NCBI RefSeq assembly: GCF_003050905.1
Contig: NZ_QAOT01000006.1
Length of the DNA stretch: 64,000 nucleotides
Reading direction: 5' to 3' (one strand)
Source: Cereibacter_A azotoformans
Lineage (GTDB): Bacteria > Pseudomonadota > Alphaproteobacteria > Rhodobacterales > Rhodobacteraceae
A model generated the notes under the pieces. That model saw only the letters and a program-made list of their open reading frames with translations, was not told the origin of the DNA and did not search any database. Of the stretch, positions 9,836-19,522 are shown piece by piece. Every line of letters starts with the position of its first letter. Position 1 is the stretch's first letter. Made by a program: the position numbers and the translations under genes.

Positions 9836-10288
9836 ATGTCCGACACACTCGTCCTGCGCCCCATTTCTGCCGAGGACGAGGCCGCCTGGCGCCCCGTCTG
9901 GCAGGGCTATCTGCGGTTCTACGACACCGAGCTGCCCGAGGAGGTGCTGGCCTCGACCTTCACGCGCCTCACCTCGGGCGAGCCGTCCGAACCACGCGGC
10001 ATCCTCGCCTGGAAGGGCGGCGTGGCGGTGGGGCTCGTCCATTACCTCTTTCACCGCCACTGCTGGCGGGTCGAGAATGTCTGCTATCTTCAGGATCTGT
10101 TCACCACACCCGAAGCGCGGGGGCATGGCGTCGGCCGCGCGCTGATCTCGGCCGTCTATGACGCCGCCGATGCCGCAGGGTCGCCGGCGGTCTACTGGCT
10201 CACGGCCGAGAACAACGCCCGCGCCCGCGCGCTCTACGACCGGATCGGACGCAAGTCGCCCTTCATCCGCTACAACCGGGTGCTCTGA
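9836..10288 (+). CDS. GNAT-family N-acetyltransferase
   Basis: A GNAT acetyltransferase of about 150 residues. Seen: N-terminal LVLRPISAEDEAAW, the acetyl-CoA loop region DLFTTPEARGHGVGRALI (R/Q-x-x-G-x-G/A motif as RGHGVG), and the C-terminal ENNARARALYDRIG. The start is ambiguous: GTG at 9809 (overlapping the moxR stop), ATG 9830 and ATG 9836 are all in frame; 9836 is chosen because the fold begins a few residues later and GGGATGG precedes it. The acceptor substrate is unknown. The next start overlaps this stop by one base. Confidence 0.85.
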   Translation: MSDTLVLRPISAEDEAAWRPVWQGYLRFYDTELPEEVLASTFTRLTSGEPSEPRGILAWKGGVAVGLVHYLFHRHCWRVENVCYLQDLFTTPEARGHGVGRALISAVYDAADAAGSPAVYWLTAENNARARALYDRIGRKSPFIRYNRVL

Positions 10289-11682
10289 TGCGGCGGCTTC
10301 TCCTCGCGGCGGGCCTCGTCCTCTCGGCCTGCGGCGCGGTGCCCGAGGCCGAGGTCGCGATGCACCGGCCGCACTGGCTGGTCATCGACCCGCTTCCCGA
10401 CATGAAAATGTTTACTGGCTCAGCCGCGTCGCGCCCGCTGCGCCCGAACGCCGAGCTTGCGCGCGACTTCCTCGAACTGACCTTCCAGATGGAGAGTGGC
10501 CGCGCCATCGAGAGGATGTCGCGCTTCGAGGCACCGATCACCGTGTCGATGACGGGCCTTGTTCCTCCCTCGGCGCCGGGTGACCTGACGCGGCTGCTCG
10601 CGCGGCTGCGCGACGAGGCGCGGATCGACATCCGCGAGACCGCCGCACCGGCCATGGTCGCCATCGAATTCATCGAGCGGCGGCGGATGCAGGCGCTGGT
10701 GCCGACGGCGGCCTGCTTCGTGGTGCCGCGCGTGACCTCGTTCGAGGACTACCGGCGGGTCCGGCGCAAGGCGCAGGTGGATTGGGCCAGCCTCGAGACG
10801 CGCGAGCAGGTGGCGATCTTCATCCCGGCCGACACCAGCCCGCAGGAGGTGCGCGATTGCCTGCATGAAGAGCTGGCGCAGGCCATCGGCCCGCTGAACG
10901 ACCTCTACCGCCTGTCGGACAGCGTCTTCAACGACGACAACTTTCACACGGTCCTCACCGGCTTCGACATGCTGATGCTGCGGGTGACCTACGCGCCCGA
11001 GATGCGGTCGGGCATGACGCGCGACGAGGCGGCGGCGGCCCTGCCGAAGGTGCTGGCGCGGCTCAATCCCAAGGGTGGCCGCCTGTCCCAACCTGCGGCC
11101 GACGACCCCACGCCGCGTGCCTGGATCGCCGCGATCGAGGAGGCGCTCGGCCCCACGGGCAGCGACCGCAAGCGGCGAGCCGCGGCGCTCCGGGCGCTGG
11201 CCCTCGCGGCGGACGCGGGCTGGCGGGATGCGCGGATGGCCTTCAGCCTGTTCGGGGTGGCGCGGCTCGGCATGGCCGACGAGATGGAGATTTCGGTTGC
11301 AGCCTTCGTCGAGGCGGCCCGGATCTACCGCAGCCTGCCCGGGGGCGCGATCCACGCCGCCCATATCGACATGCAAATGGCGGCTCTGGCCCTGTCGTCG
11401 GGGGAGGCGGCGGACGCGATCCTCCTGTGCGACCGGGCGATCCCGATCGTGAGGCGCGCCGAGAATGCCGCGCTGCTGGCCACGCTGCTCATGATCCGGT
11501 CCGAGGCGCTGCGCCTCGAGGGCCGGGCGGCCGAGGCGCGGGCCTCGCGCCTCGACAGCCTCGCATGGGCGCGCTATGGCTTTGGCGACGAGGCCGAGGT
11601 GCGCACCCGGATGAGCGAGATCGCGGCCCTGACACCCGGCCGGCTCGCGCTGGCCTCCACAGACGGCGGAGACAGCGAATGA
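10288..11682 (+). CDS. DUF2927 family lipoprotein
   Basis: A 464-residue predicted lipoprotein: the N terminus MRRLLLAAGLVLSACG is a short signal peptide with lipobox LSAC and lipidated Cys15. The middle part (about 45-240: ARDFLELTFQMESGR, then CLHEELAQAIGPLNDLYRLSDSVFNDDNFHT) matches what I recognise as the DUF2927 domain, which has a HEELAQ motif recalling a degenerate zinc-protease helix. The C-terminal third is Ala-rich and helical, with a repeat-like character suggesting TPR/Sel1-type helices. It overlaps the acetyltransferase stop by 1 nt and the next gene by 4 nt, so it sits in the middle of a tight operon. Function unknown; an envelope location is inferred. Confidence 0.78.
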   Translation: MRRLLLAAGLVLSACGAVPEAEVAMHRPHWLVIDPLPDMKMFTGSAASRPLRPNAELARDFLELTFQMESGRAIERMSRFEAPITVSMTGLVPPSAPGDLTRLLARLRDEARIDIRETAAPAMVAIEFIERRRMQALVPTAACFVVPRVTSFEDYRRVRRKAQVDWASLETREQVAIFIPADTSPQEVRDCLHEELAQAIGPLNDLYRLSDSVFNDDNFHTVLTGFDMLMLRVTYAPEMRSGMTRDEAAAALPKVLARLNPKGGRLSQPAADDPTPRAWIAAIEEALGPTGSDRKRRAAALRALALAADAGWRDARMAFSLFGVARLGMADEMEISVAAFVEAARIYRSLPGGAIHAAHIDMQMAALALSSGEAADAILLCDRAIPIVRRAENAALLATLLMIRSEALRLEGRAAEARASRLDSLAWARYGFGDEAEVRTRMSEIAALTPGRLALASTDGGDSE

Positions 11683-11843
11683 TCGTTCTGGCAGGCGCGG
11701 TTCTCGGAGCCTTCATGGGTGCTGCCACCGCCCGCCGGCACGGGGGGCAGCGTCTCGACATGCTGCAGTATGGCGCGGGCTTCGCCATCGCCTTCGCCCT
11801 GATCGGCCTGTTCCTGACCATCCTGATCGAGCGTCTGCTCTGA
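11679..11843 (+). CDS. Small inner-membrane protein, 54 residues
   Basis: A 54-residue protein beginning ATGA over the lipoprotein stop. Two hydrophobic helices (about 2-17 and 32-50) are separated by a basic, Gln-rich turn (ARRHGGQRLDMLQ), so both ends probably lie on the same side of the membrane. The 4-nt overlap and position between the DUF2927 and VWA genes argue for real, coupled translation. No family recognised. Confidence 0.7.
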   Translation: MIVLAGAVLGAFMGAATARRHGGQRLDMLQYGAGFAIAFALIGLFLTILIERLL

Positions 11844-11862
11844 TGCGCAGCGGGGGCTGCTG

Positions 11863-13047
11863 ATGTTCCTGCCCTTCTTCGAGACGCTCCGCAGGACCGG
11901 CGTGCCGGTGTCGCTCCGCGAATATCTGGGCTTTCTCGAAGGCATGGCGGCCGGTCTCGTGACCTACGACGTGACAGGCTTCTACCATCTCGCCCGCACG
12001 ACCATGGTCAAGGACGAGCGCCACCTCGACCGCTTCGACCGCGCCTTCGCCGAGAGCTTCCGCGGGCTCGAGACGATCCCCGTCGAGGCGGTGCTCGAGG
12101 CGGTGAACCTGCCCCGCGAATGGCTGGAGAAACTGGCGGAGAAGCACCTGACGCCGGAAGAGCGGGCCGCGGTCGAGGCGCTCGGCGGCTTCGACAAGCT
12201 GATGGACACGCTGCGCGAACGCCTGCGCGAGCAGCGGGGCCGGCATCAGGGCGGCAACAGGTGGATCGGCACCGCCGGCACCTCGCCCTTCGGCGCCTAC
12301 GGCTACAATCCCGAGGGCGTCCGCATCGGCCAGCACGAGAGCCGCCACCGCCGCGCGGTCAAGGTCTGGGACAAGCGCGAGTTCCGCAATCTCGACGACA
12401 CGGTGGAACTGGGCACCCGCAACATCAAGGTGGCTCTCCGGCGCCTCCGCCGCTGGGCGCGCGAGGGCGCCGCGCAGGAGTTCGACCTCGACGGCACGAT
12501 CCGGGCCACGGCCGAGCACGGCTATCTCGACGTCAAGACCCGGCCAGAGCGGCACAATGCGGTGAAGGTGCTGCTGCTTCTGGATATCGGCGGCTCGATG
12601 GACGACCATGTGCGGGTGGTGGAAGAACTGTTCTCGGCCGCCCGCGCCGAATTCAAGCATTTCGAGCATTTCTACTTTCACAACTGCCTCTATGAGGGCG
12701 TGTGGCGCGACAACCGCCGCCGCTGGGACGAGCAGACCCCGACCGAGCAGGTGATCCGCACCTACGGGCCCGATTACAAGTGCATCTTCGTGGGCGACGC
12801 CTCGATGAGCCCCTACGAGATCCTGCACCCCGGCGGCGCGAACGAGCACTGGAACGCCGAGGCCGGCGAGGTCTGGTTGCGCCGCGCGCGGGCGCAGTGG
12901 CCCTCGAACCTCTGGATCAACCCGGTCCCCGAGCCGCACTGGGGCTACACCCAGTCGATCCGCATGATCCGCGAGATCTTCGAGGGCCGGATGGTGCCCA
13001 TGACGCTGGAAGGACTTGCCAGCGGCGTCAAAGAACTCTCGCGCTGA
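11863..13047 (+). CDS. VWA-domain protein, CoxE-like
   Basis: A 394-residue protein with an N-terminal helical region, a basic Arg/His/Gly-rich linker (about 118-165) and a C-terminal von Willebrand A domain. The MIDAS loop reads DIGGSMD (241-247), i.e. Asp-x-Gly-x-Ser, with Gly in place of the first Ser of the standard DxSxS motif. CoxE-like VWA proteins pair with MoxR ATPases; the probable partner is the moxR gene 2 kb upstream. An adaptor or maturation role is inferred from the family; the client is unknown. Confidence 0.86.
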   Translation: MFLPFFETLRRTGVPVSLREYLGFLEGMAAGLVTYDVTGFYHLARTTMVKDERHLDRFDRAFAESFRGLETIPVEAVLEAVNLPREWLEKLAEKHLTPEERAAVEALGGFDKLMDTLRERLREQRGRHQGGNRWIGTAGTSPFGAYGYNPEGVRIGQHESRHRRAVKVWDKREFRNLDDTVELGTRNIKVALRRLRRWAREGAAQEFDLDGTIRATAEHGYLDVKTRPERHNAVKVLLLLDIGGSMDDHVRVVEELFSAARAEFKHFEHFYFHNCLYEGVWRDNRRRWDEQTPTEQVIRTYGPDYKCIFVGDASMSPYEILHPGGANEHWNAEAGEVWLRRARAQWPSNLWINPVPEPHWGYTQSIRMIREIFEGRMVPMTLEGLASGVKELSR

Positions 13048-13233
13048 GCCTCTCTGCCGCGGCCTGACTGTCGTCAATGACAGCCGCCGGTGCCCCCTGC
13101 ACCCTCACCCCTGTCCTGCGTCCAGGTGGCAGGACGGCGGGAGTTCCCGCCAGCCCGGACTTCCCGGCGGCGCTCGCTTGCGGCCCGTGCGCCCGTCCGG
13201 CCAGTGCGTCACGGCCGCGGGAGGGAACGCGAG

Positions 13234-13632
13234 ATGAAGGCAAGGATGATGGCCGCAACCTGTTTCGTCGCCCTGTCGGGTGCGGCGCTTGCGGCGGACG
13301 GGGAAGAGGCCGGGCGCAACGAATACAGGGCGGCCTGCGCGGGATGCCACGGCGAAAGCGCGAAAGGCGACGGCCCGGTGGGCCCGATCCTGAACATCGA
13401 GATGCCCGATCTTACCAAGCTGTCGGCCGCGAATGACGGGGAGTTCCCGTTCCAGAAGACCTTCATGATCGTGGATGGCCGCGCGGGTGTCCGCGCTCAT
13501 GGCGATCCCATGCCGATCTGGGGCGACCGCTTCAAGGCCGAGGCCGCGGTCACGGGCGGCTACGCCGCCGAGATCATGGCGCGCGGACGGCTGCTGGCAC
13601 TGGTCCAGTATCTCGAGTCGATCCAGGAATAG
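13234..13632 (+). CDS. Periplasmic class I c-type cytochrome
   Basis: A 132-residue secreted monohaem cytochrome. Signal peptide: basic start, hydrophobic core, cleavage after GAALA (about residue 20). Haem-binding CAGCH at 35-39; the likely axial Met is Met93 in HGDPMPIWG. This is the arrangement of small cytochrome c domains that shuttle electrons in the periplasm. It lies about 190 nt after the VWA gene, so it may have its own promoter. The redox partner cannot be told. Haem attachment would depend on the Ccm system, part of which is in this window. Confidence 0.87.
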   Translation: MKARMMAATCFVALSGAALAADGEEAGRNEYRAACAGCHGESAKGDGPVGPILNIEMPDLTKLSAANDGEFPFQKTFMIVDGRAGVRAHGDPMPIWGDRFKAEAAVTGGYAAEIMARGRLLALVQYLESIQE

Positions 13633-13740
13633 GGACGCTCGGCCCCATCTTCCCGCGCGGGCCGTGGGGCCGATGCCCTTCCGGCGTCAAGCGGTGGAAC
13701 GGCCCTTCCTCCGGCGTGCGGGACGCCCCATATTCCTCCC

Positions 13741-14427
13741 ATGCTCAAACTGACACCGCTTCTCCTTGCCATCGCCTACGGCTTCCTGATGTATCAGTTC
13801 TCCGCCTGGAGGACGAAGCGGATGCTCGACGCCCAGTCGCGCCCGCTCGATGAGCCCGAGATCCTGGAGCTCGCCCGCCGGATGGCCGTGGCGCTCGACC
13901 TGCCGACGGTAAAGGTGTCGGTCTTCGAGGTGGACCCCGTCAATGGCCTCGCCGCGCCGGACGGACGGATCTTCCTCACCCGCGGCTTCCTGCGCAAATA
14001 CCGCTCGGGCGAGGTGACGGCGGCCGAGCTGGCCTCGGTCATCGCGCATGAACTGGGCCATGTGGCGCTGGGGCATTCGCGGCGCCGGATGATCGACTTC
14101 ACCGGGCAGAATGCGGTGATGATGATGCTGGGCGCAGTGCTCAACCGCTTCCTGCCCTTCGTCGGCATCTGGCTGGCGAACATGCTGGCCTCGGCGCTGG
14201 CCGCCCGCCTCTCGCGGCGCGACGAGCACGAGGCGGATGCCTACGCCTCGGCCCTGCTGGTCAAGGCGGGGATCGGCACCGAACCGCAGAAATCGCTCTT
14301 CCGCAAGCTCCACCGCTGGTCGGGGATGAACGGGGCGGCGGTGCCCGCCTGGCTGATGAGCCACCCCGCCCTCGACGAGCGCATCCGGCGGATCGAGGAG
14401 CGCGAGGCGCGCTGGATCGAGGGCTGA
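13741..14427 (+). CDS. M48-family membrane zinc metalloprotease (HtpX/Ste24-like)
   Basis: A 228-residue protease with one N-terminal membrane segment (about 3-20) and a zinc site: HELGH (103-107) plus the downstream RRDEHEADAYA, whose Glu is the third ligand. A second hydrophobic stretch around 123-155 may be membrane-associated. It is shorter than HtpX, which has four membrane helices. Expected role: turnover of damaged envelope proteins. It follows the cytochrome gene by about 110 nt on the same strand. Confidence 0.87.
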   Translation: MLKLTPLLLAIAYGFLMYQFSAWRTKRMLDAQSRPLDEPEILELARRMAVALDLPTVKVSVFEVDPVNGLAAPDGRIFLTRGFLRKYRSGEVTAAELASVIAHELGHVALGHSRRRMIDFTGQNAVMMMLGAVLNRFLPFVGIWLANMLASALAARLSRRDEHEADAYASALLVKAGIGTEPQKSLFRKLHRWSGMNGAAVPAWLMSHPALDERIRRIEEREARWIEG

Positions 14428-14465
14428 GACCGCAGCCATTCGCGCAGCGCGAACGGCGCCCCGCC

Positions 14466-15008
14466 TCAGGCCTGCAGCGCCTTGGCCAGCCGCGGCAGGC
14501 GCGCGCGCTTGAGCAGCCCCTTCAGCGCCACCGGCGCGCACGAGATCGCCTCGGCGCGGGCGCGTGTCTCCTCCACCGCCTCCGCCACCGCCTCGGGATG
14601 GAAGGACCAGAGTTCCCACAGGAAGCCGTCCGGGTCGCGCCGCGCGAGCCCCTCGGCCGCAAGGGTTCCGCGGGGGAAATCGGCGGCGTTGAAGGTCAGG
14701 ATGGCGTCGGCATGGCCGCCGATCGCCACCGCGAGCACATGGATGTCGCCCTCATCCGGCAGGTGAAGCCGCGACTCGAGCCCCGGCTGGGGCGGGACCG
14801 TGGCGGCGGGAAAGGCCGCCCGCACCGCCGCCACCTCGCTGCGCGCCTGCATCTCGGCCAGCGGCCCGAGGCGCCGCGTGGCGCGCGCCCATTCCTCGAG
14901 GATCCGCTCGGACCAGAGCGGCACGAACAGCCCCCGCGCTGCGCAGCCCAGCAGGATCTCGCGCAGCACCGTCGGGAACAGCACGCAGGCGTCGAGGACG
15001 ACCCTCAC
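14466..15008 (-). CDS. PIN-domain protein (RSP_2648-type)
   Basis: A 180-residue PIN-domain protein. Asp6 in VVLDACVLFPT and the downstream acidic cluster DEGDIHVLAVA with LTFNAADFP supply the expected metal-binding residues of a PIN nuclease. The start is a GTG at 15008 overlapping the stop of the upstream methyltransferase gene (GTGA), so the two are translationally coupled. It is not a toxin of the usual short VapC type: it is longer, and its partner is a methyltransferase rather than an antitoxin. Substrate unknown; a role in RNA processing linked to the neighbouring RNA methyltransferase is an inference. Confidence 0.85.
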   Translation of the reverse strand: MRVVLDACVLFPTVLREILLGCAARGLFVPLWSERILEEWARATRRLGPLAEMQARSEVAAVRAAFPAATVPPQPGLESRLHLPDEGDIHVLAVAIGGHADAILTFNAADFPRGTLAAEGLARRDPDGFLWELWSFHPEAVAEAVEETRARAEAISCAPVALKGLLKRARLPRLAKALQA

Positions 15009-16195
15009 CCGTCGAGCCGGAAGAACAGCGACTTGAGATAGCCGGACTCGGCCAGTTGCGGAAGGATCGGGTGGTCGGGCCCGGCAAAGCCCGTGTGGAT
15101 CAACTGCGCCCGCCGCCCGCCGCGCCCGATGCCGCGGGCCGAGGCGTTGCGGAAGGCCGCAAGATCGGCCGCGTGCGAGCAGGAGCAGAGGACGAGATAG
15201 CCCCCCGGCGCCACCAGCGGCGCGGCCAGCCGCGCCAGCCGTTCGTAGGCGCGCAGCCCCGCCTCGAGCGCGGGTTTGGCCGGTGCGAAGGCCGGCGGAT
15301 CGCAGATCACCAGATCGAACCGCGCCCCGTCCGCGCCAAGCGCCTCGAGCACCTGGAAGGCGTCGCCCTGCCGCGTCTCGAACCGCTCGCCCAGCCCTGC
15401 GAGCTTTGCCCCGGCCTCGGCCAGCGCGAGCGCGGGGCCCGAGGCGTCCACCGCCAGCGCCCGCTCGGCGCCACCGGCCAGCGCGGCGAGCGCGAAGCCT
15501 CCGACATGGGTGAAGACATCGAGGACCGAGCCGCCGCAGCACAGACGCGCCGCAAAGGCATGGTTCGGCCGCTGGTCGTAGAAGAGCCCGGTCTTCTGCC
15601 CGCCCGTGAGATCGGCCATGTAGGTGGCGCCGTTCATCGGCACCGGAACCGGCGCCGAGAGGCCGCCGCGCAGCACGACCGTCTCTTCGGGCAGACCTTC
15701 GAGGCCCCTCGACCGCCCGGTGCCGTTCTTCACCACCGTCGTGACGCCCGTGACGCGGACGAGCGCCTCCTCGAGCGCCGGCAGATGCGCCTCGGCCCAG
15801 GCCGCATTGGGCTGGATCACGGCCGCCTCGCCGAACCGGTCGATGACGATGCCGGGCAACCCGTCCGCCTCGGCATGAACGAGCCGGTAGAAGGGCTGGT
15901 CGAACAGCCGCTCACGCAGCGCGAGCGCCCGGCCGAGCCGTGCGGCGAACCAGTCCGCATCGACCTCCGCCTCGGGATCGCGGTCGAGCATCCGCGCGAT
16001 GATCTTCGAGCCGACATTGACCGTGACGAGACCCAGCACCCGCCGCTCGGAATCCTCGAGCACGGCCAGCGTTCCGGGCGTCAGCGCCTGCGTGCGGCGG
16101 TCGGTCACAAGCTCGTCGGCATAGACCCAGGGAAAGCCGTGGCGGATGGCGCGGGCCTCGGCCTTGGGGCGCAGGCGGACGGTGGGTCGGGTCAT
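15005..16195 (-). CDS. Class I SAM-dependent rRNA methyltransferase (RlmI-like, RSP_2647-type)
   Basis: A 396-residue RNA methyltransferase: N-terminal PUA-like part (about 1-75), a linker domain, and a C-terminal Rossmann methyltransferase. SAM motif I is VLDVFTHVGGFALAALAGGA; the catalytic region reads VICDPPAFAP, as in m5C/RlmI-type enzymes, with LCSCSH later. RlmI of E. coli methylates 23S rRNA; the target here is inferred to be rRNA. The start at 16195 is where homology begins (MTRPTVRLRPKAE). The PIN gene follows with a 4-nt overlap. Confidence 0.9.
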   Translation of the reverse strand: MTRPTVRLRPKAEARAIRHGFPWVYADELVTDRRTQALTPGTLAVLEDSERRVLGLVTVNVGSKIIARMLDRDPEAEVDADWFAARLGRALALRERLFDQPFYRLVHAEADGLPGIVIDRFGEAAVIQPNAAWAEAHLPALEEALVRVTGVTTVVKNGTGRSRGLEGLPEETVVLRGGLSAPVPVPMNGATYMADLTGGQKTGLFYDQRPNHAFAARLCCGGSVLDVFTHVGGFALAALAGGAERALAVDASGPALALAEAGAKLAGLGERFETRQGDAFQVLEALGADGARFDLVICDPPAFAPAKPALEAGLRAYERLARLAAPLVAPGGYLVLCSCSHAADLAAFRNASARGIGRGGRRAQLIHTGFAGPDHPILPQLAESGYLKSLFFRLDG

Positions 16196-16262
16196 CGGGG
16201 GCTTCCGCTGTTGGGGTTGCCCCTCCTCTAGCCGCTTTGGGGCCGAGGGAAAAGGCTCGGGC

Positions 16263-16296
16263 CAAAGAAGAAGGGCCCGGGTTTGCACCCGAGCCC
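16263..16296 (-). terminator. Rho-independent terminator of the 57-residue protein gene
   Basis: Read on the - strand, GGGCTCGGGT pairs with ACCCGGGCCC (one T-G wobble) around a GCAA tetraloop, followed by TTCTTCTTT. The stem covers 16273-16296 and the T-rich tail 16264-16272. It lies about 50 nt after the stop of the small gene and before the methyltransferase start, so the small gene is a separate short transcript. Confidence 0.75.
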
Positions 16297-16344
16297 CTCC
16301 TGCCCCTGCGAGCCTCGGCCCGCCCGTCGCGCGCTGCGCGTTCG

Positions 16345-16518
16345 TCAGTGCGCCCGCGCCATGCGGCGGCCAAAGCCCGCGAGCCGCCGGCGCAGGCCGC
16401 TGCCGAGGGCGTGAAGCCCCTCGCGGATCGCCTCGTTGCGCAGCCGGCGCGCGTGGTATTCGATCGCCACGTGATCGATCACATAATCCTGCATGTCGTA
16501 TCCGTTCATCCGGGTCAT
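16345..16518 (-). CDS. Small basic protein, 57 residues (DUF1127-like)
   Basis: An open frame of 57 codons with AAGGAG seven bases before its ATG and a strong terminator downstream. The N-terminal half contains MQDYVIDHVAIEYHARRLR; the C-terminal half is Arg-rich (LRRRLAGFGRRMARAH), giving a net positive charge. This resembles the small Arg-rich DUF1127-like proteins of Rhodobacterales, one of which (CcaF1) is reported to bind RNA; it may be the protein family named after RSP_7527, but I am not sure. The internal ATG at 16509 is a less likely start. Confidence 0.7.
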   Translation of the reverse strand: MTRMNGYDMQDYVIDHVAIEYHARRLRNEAIREGLHALGSGLRRRLAGFGRRMARAH

Positions 16519-16712
16519 GGAGCCACTCCTTCGGTCCAGCCCTCCCCTGCAGCCAACCTAACCTGTCCGGCCCGCACACACATCCTCCCGTTGAGAAGAT
16601 CCGTCATGCGCCCCATGCAGATCGGGCAACCGTGCTGACCCATCTTGTCGCAGGCCATCCGGTCGCAAGGAATGGAGGGCTGGGCCCTTCCCCTCGGCGG
16701 GGGATTGAGCTA

Positions 16713-16724
16713 GTTAGCGCTAAC
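16713..16724. promoter_or_regulatory. LacI-family-type operator upstream of edd
   Basis: GTTAGCGCTAAC is a perfect 12-bp palindrome with a central CG step, typical of LacI/GalR-family operators. It is centred 82 bases before the edd start and overlaps a possible -10 (TAGTTA). Entner-Doudoroff genes in other alphaproteobacteria are controlled by LacI-family regulators (for example PckR in Sinorhizobium). No regulator gene is adjacent, so the binding protein is unknown. Confidence 0.6.
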
Positions 16725-16800
16725 AACACCAGCCCTTCCGCACGCAGCCACGGCCGGCCGCGGTTCGCCGCGCCGTCGTCTCAGCCATCGAGGCCGCCGC

Positions 16801-18606
<1,806 letters not shown>

Positions 18607-18628
18607 CCGCCCGCCCGGATCCCCTGTC

Positions 18629-18666
18629 GGAGCCTCCGGCGGGGATATTTTAACCAGAATGAAAGG
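18629..18666 (+). repeat. Intergenic repeat copy A (GGATATTT ... CAGAATGAAA)
   Basis: The unit starts GGAGCCTCCGGCGGGGATAT at 18629, continues TTT TAAC, and ends CCAGAATGAAAGG at 18666. It shares its right half with four other copies in this window and lies inverted to copy B 125 bp downstream; the two left arms are identical over 22 bases. It sits between edd and eda. Confidence 0.8.
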
Positions 18667-18790
18667 AAGTCCCGGCATTCTGCAGAAGCGGTACAGGCGG
18701 GGACGCCGATGACCGCCCAGAGTGAAAGCGCCTCGCTTCCCCGGCTCTGCCGCCCGAGGCGGGGCGCCGCTCTCCCTCCTCTCCTTGCCG

Positions 18791-18826
18791 TTTCATTCTG
18801 GCTCAAATATCCCCGCCGGAGGCTCC
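18791..18826 (-). repeat. Intergenic repeat copy B, inverted to copy A
   Basis: On the - strand this reads GGAGCCTCCGGCGGGGATAT then TTGAGCCAGAATGAAA, almost base-for-base copy A. In the edd-eda transcript the two copies could pair into a stem of about 36 bp with a 124-base loop, ending 38 nt before the eda start. Confidence 0.8.
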
Positions 18827-18864
18827 TCCGCCTGCCATCAGAGCCTCCGCCGAAAGGAAGTGAC

Positions 18865-19503
18865 ATGACGCCCGCCGAACAAAGCCGCCACGCCCTCGAG
18901 ATCTGCCGCCGCGCCGCGGTGGTCCCGGTGCTGGTGATCGAGGACCTTTCCCATGCCCGGCCGCTGGCGGAGGCTCTGGTCGCGGGCGGCCTGCCCGCGC
19001 TCGAGGTGACGCTGCGCACGCCGGTCGCGCTCGAGGCAATCCGCGTCATGGCCGAGGTCGAGGGCGGCATCGTCGGCGCGGGCACGTTGCTCACGCCGGC
19101 CGACGTGGCCGCCGCCAAAGCCGCGGGCGCGCGCTTCGGCGTCTCGCCGGGCGCCACGGATCGTCTGCTCGACGCCTGCGCGGCCGAGGGGCTGCCGCTC
19201 CTTCCCGGGGCTGCGACGGCGACCGAGGTGATGGCGCTGTTCGAGCGCGGCTACAGCATGCAGAAGTTCTTCCCGGCCGAGACATCGGGCGGTGCTCCGG
19301 CGATCAGGGCGTTCGGCGGCCCGCTCTCTCAGGTCAGCTTCTGCCCCACGGGCGGCATCGGCCTCGGCAATGCGCGCGACTATCTGGCGCTTGGCAATGT
19401 CGTCTGCGTCGGCGGCAGCTGGGTGGCGCCGAAGGCGATGATGGCCAGCGGCGACTGGGCCGGCATCACCCGGCTCGCGCGGGAGGCGGCCGGCCTGCGC
19501 TGA
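18865..19503 (+). CDS. eda: KDPG/KHG aldolase (2-keto-3-deoxy-6-phosphogluconate aldolase)
   Basis: A 212-residue class I aldolase splitting KDPG to pyruvate and glyceraldehyde-3-phosphate. The Schiff-base lysine is Lys134 in GYSMQKFFPAE, the general-base Glu47 in LPALEVTLRTP, and the phosphate-binding CPTGGI segment is present. The start at 18865 has AAAGGAAG six bases upstream and matches the family N terminus; the frame stays open back through the repeat copies, but that part has no similarity. It completes the Entner-Doudoroff pair with edd. Confidence 0.95.
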   Translation: MTPAEQSRHALEICRRAAVVPVLVIEDLSHARPLAEALVAGGLPALEVTLRTPVALEAIRVMAEVEGGIVGAGTLLTPADVAAAKAAGARFGVSPGATDRLLDACAAEGLPLLPGAATATEVMALFERGYSMQKFFPAETSGGAPAIRAFGGPLSQVSFCPTGGIGLGNARDYLALGNVVCVGGSWVAPKAMMASGDWAGITRLAREAAGLR

Positions 19504-19522
19504 CCTCCCCCTGCGGATCGGA

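Noticed and set aside
14466..16195. VapBC-type toxin-antitoxin pair
   Set aside because: The PIN protein is longer than VapC, and its partner is a 396-residue methyltransferase rather than a short DNA-binding antitoxin.
18709..18864. N-terminal extension of eda from an ATG at 18709
   Set aside because: The extension runs through a repeat copy, has no similarity to aldolases, and the 18865 start has a better ribosome-binding site.
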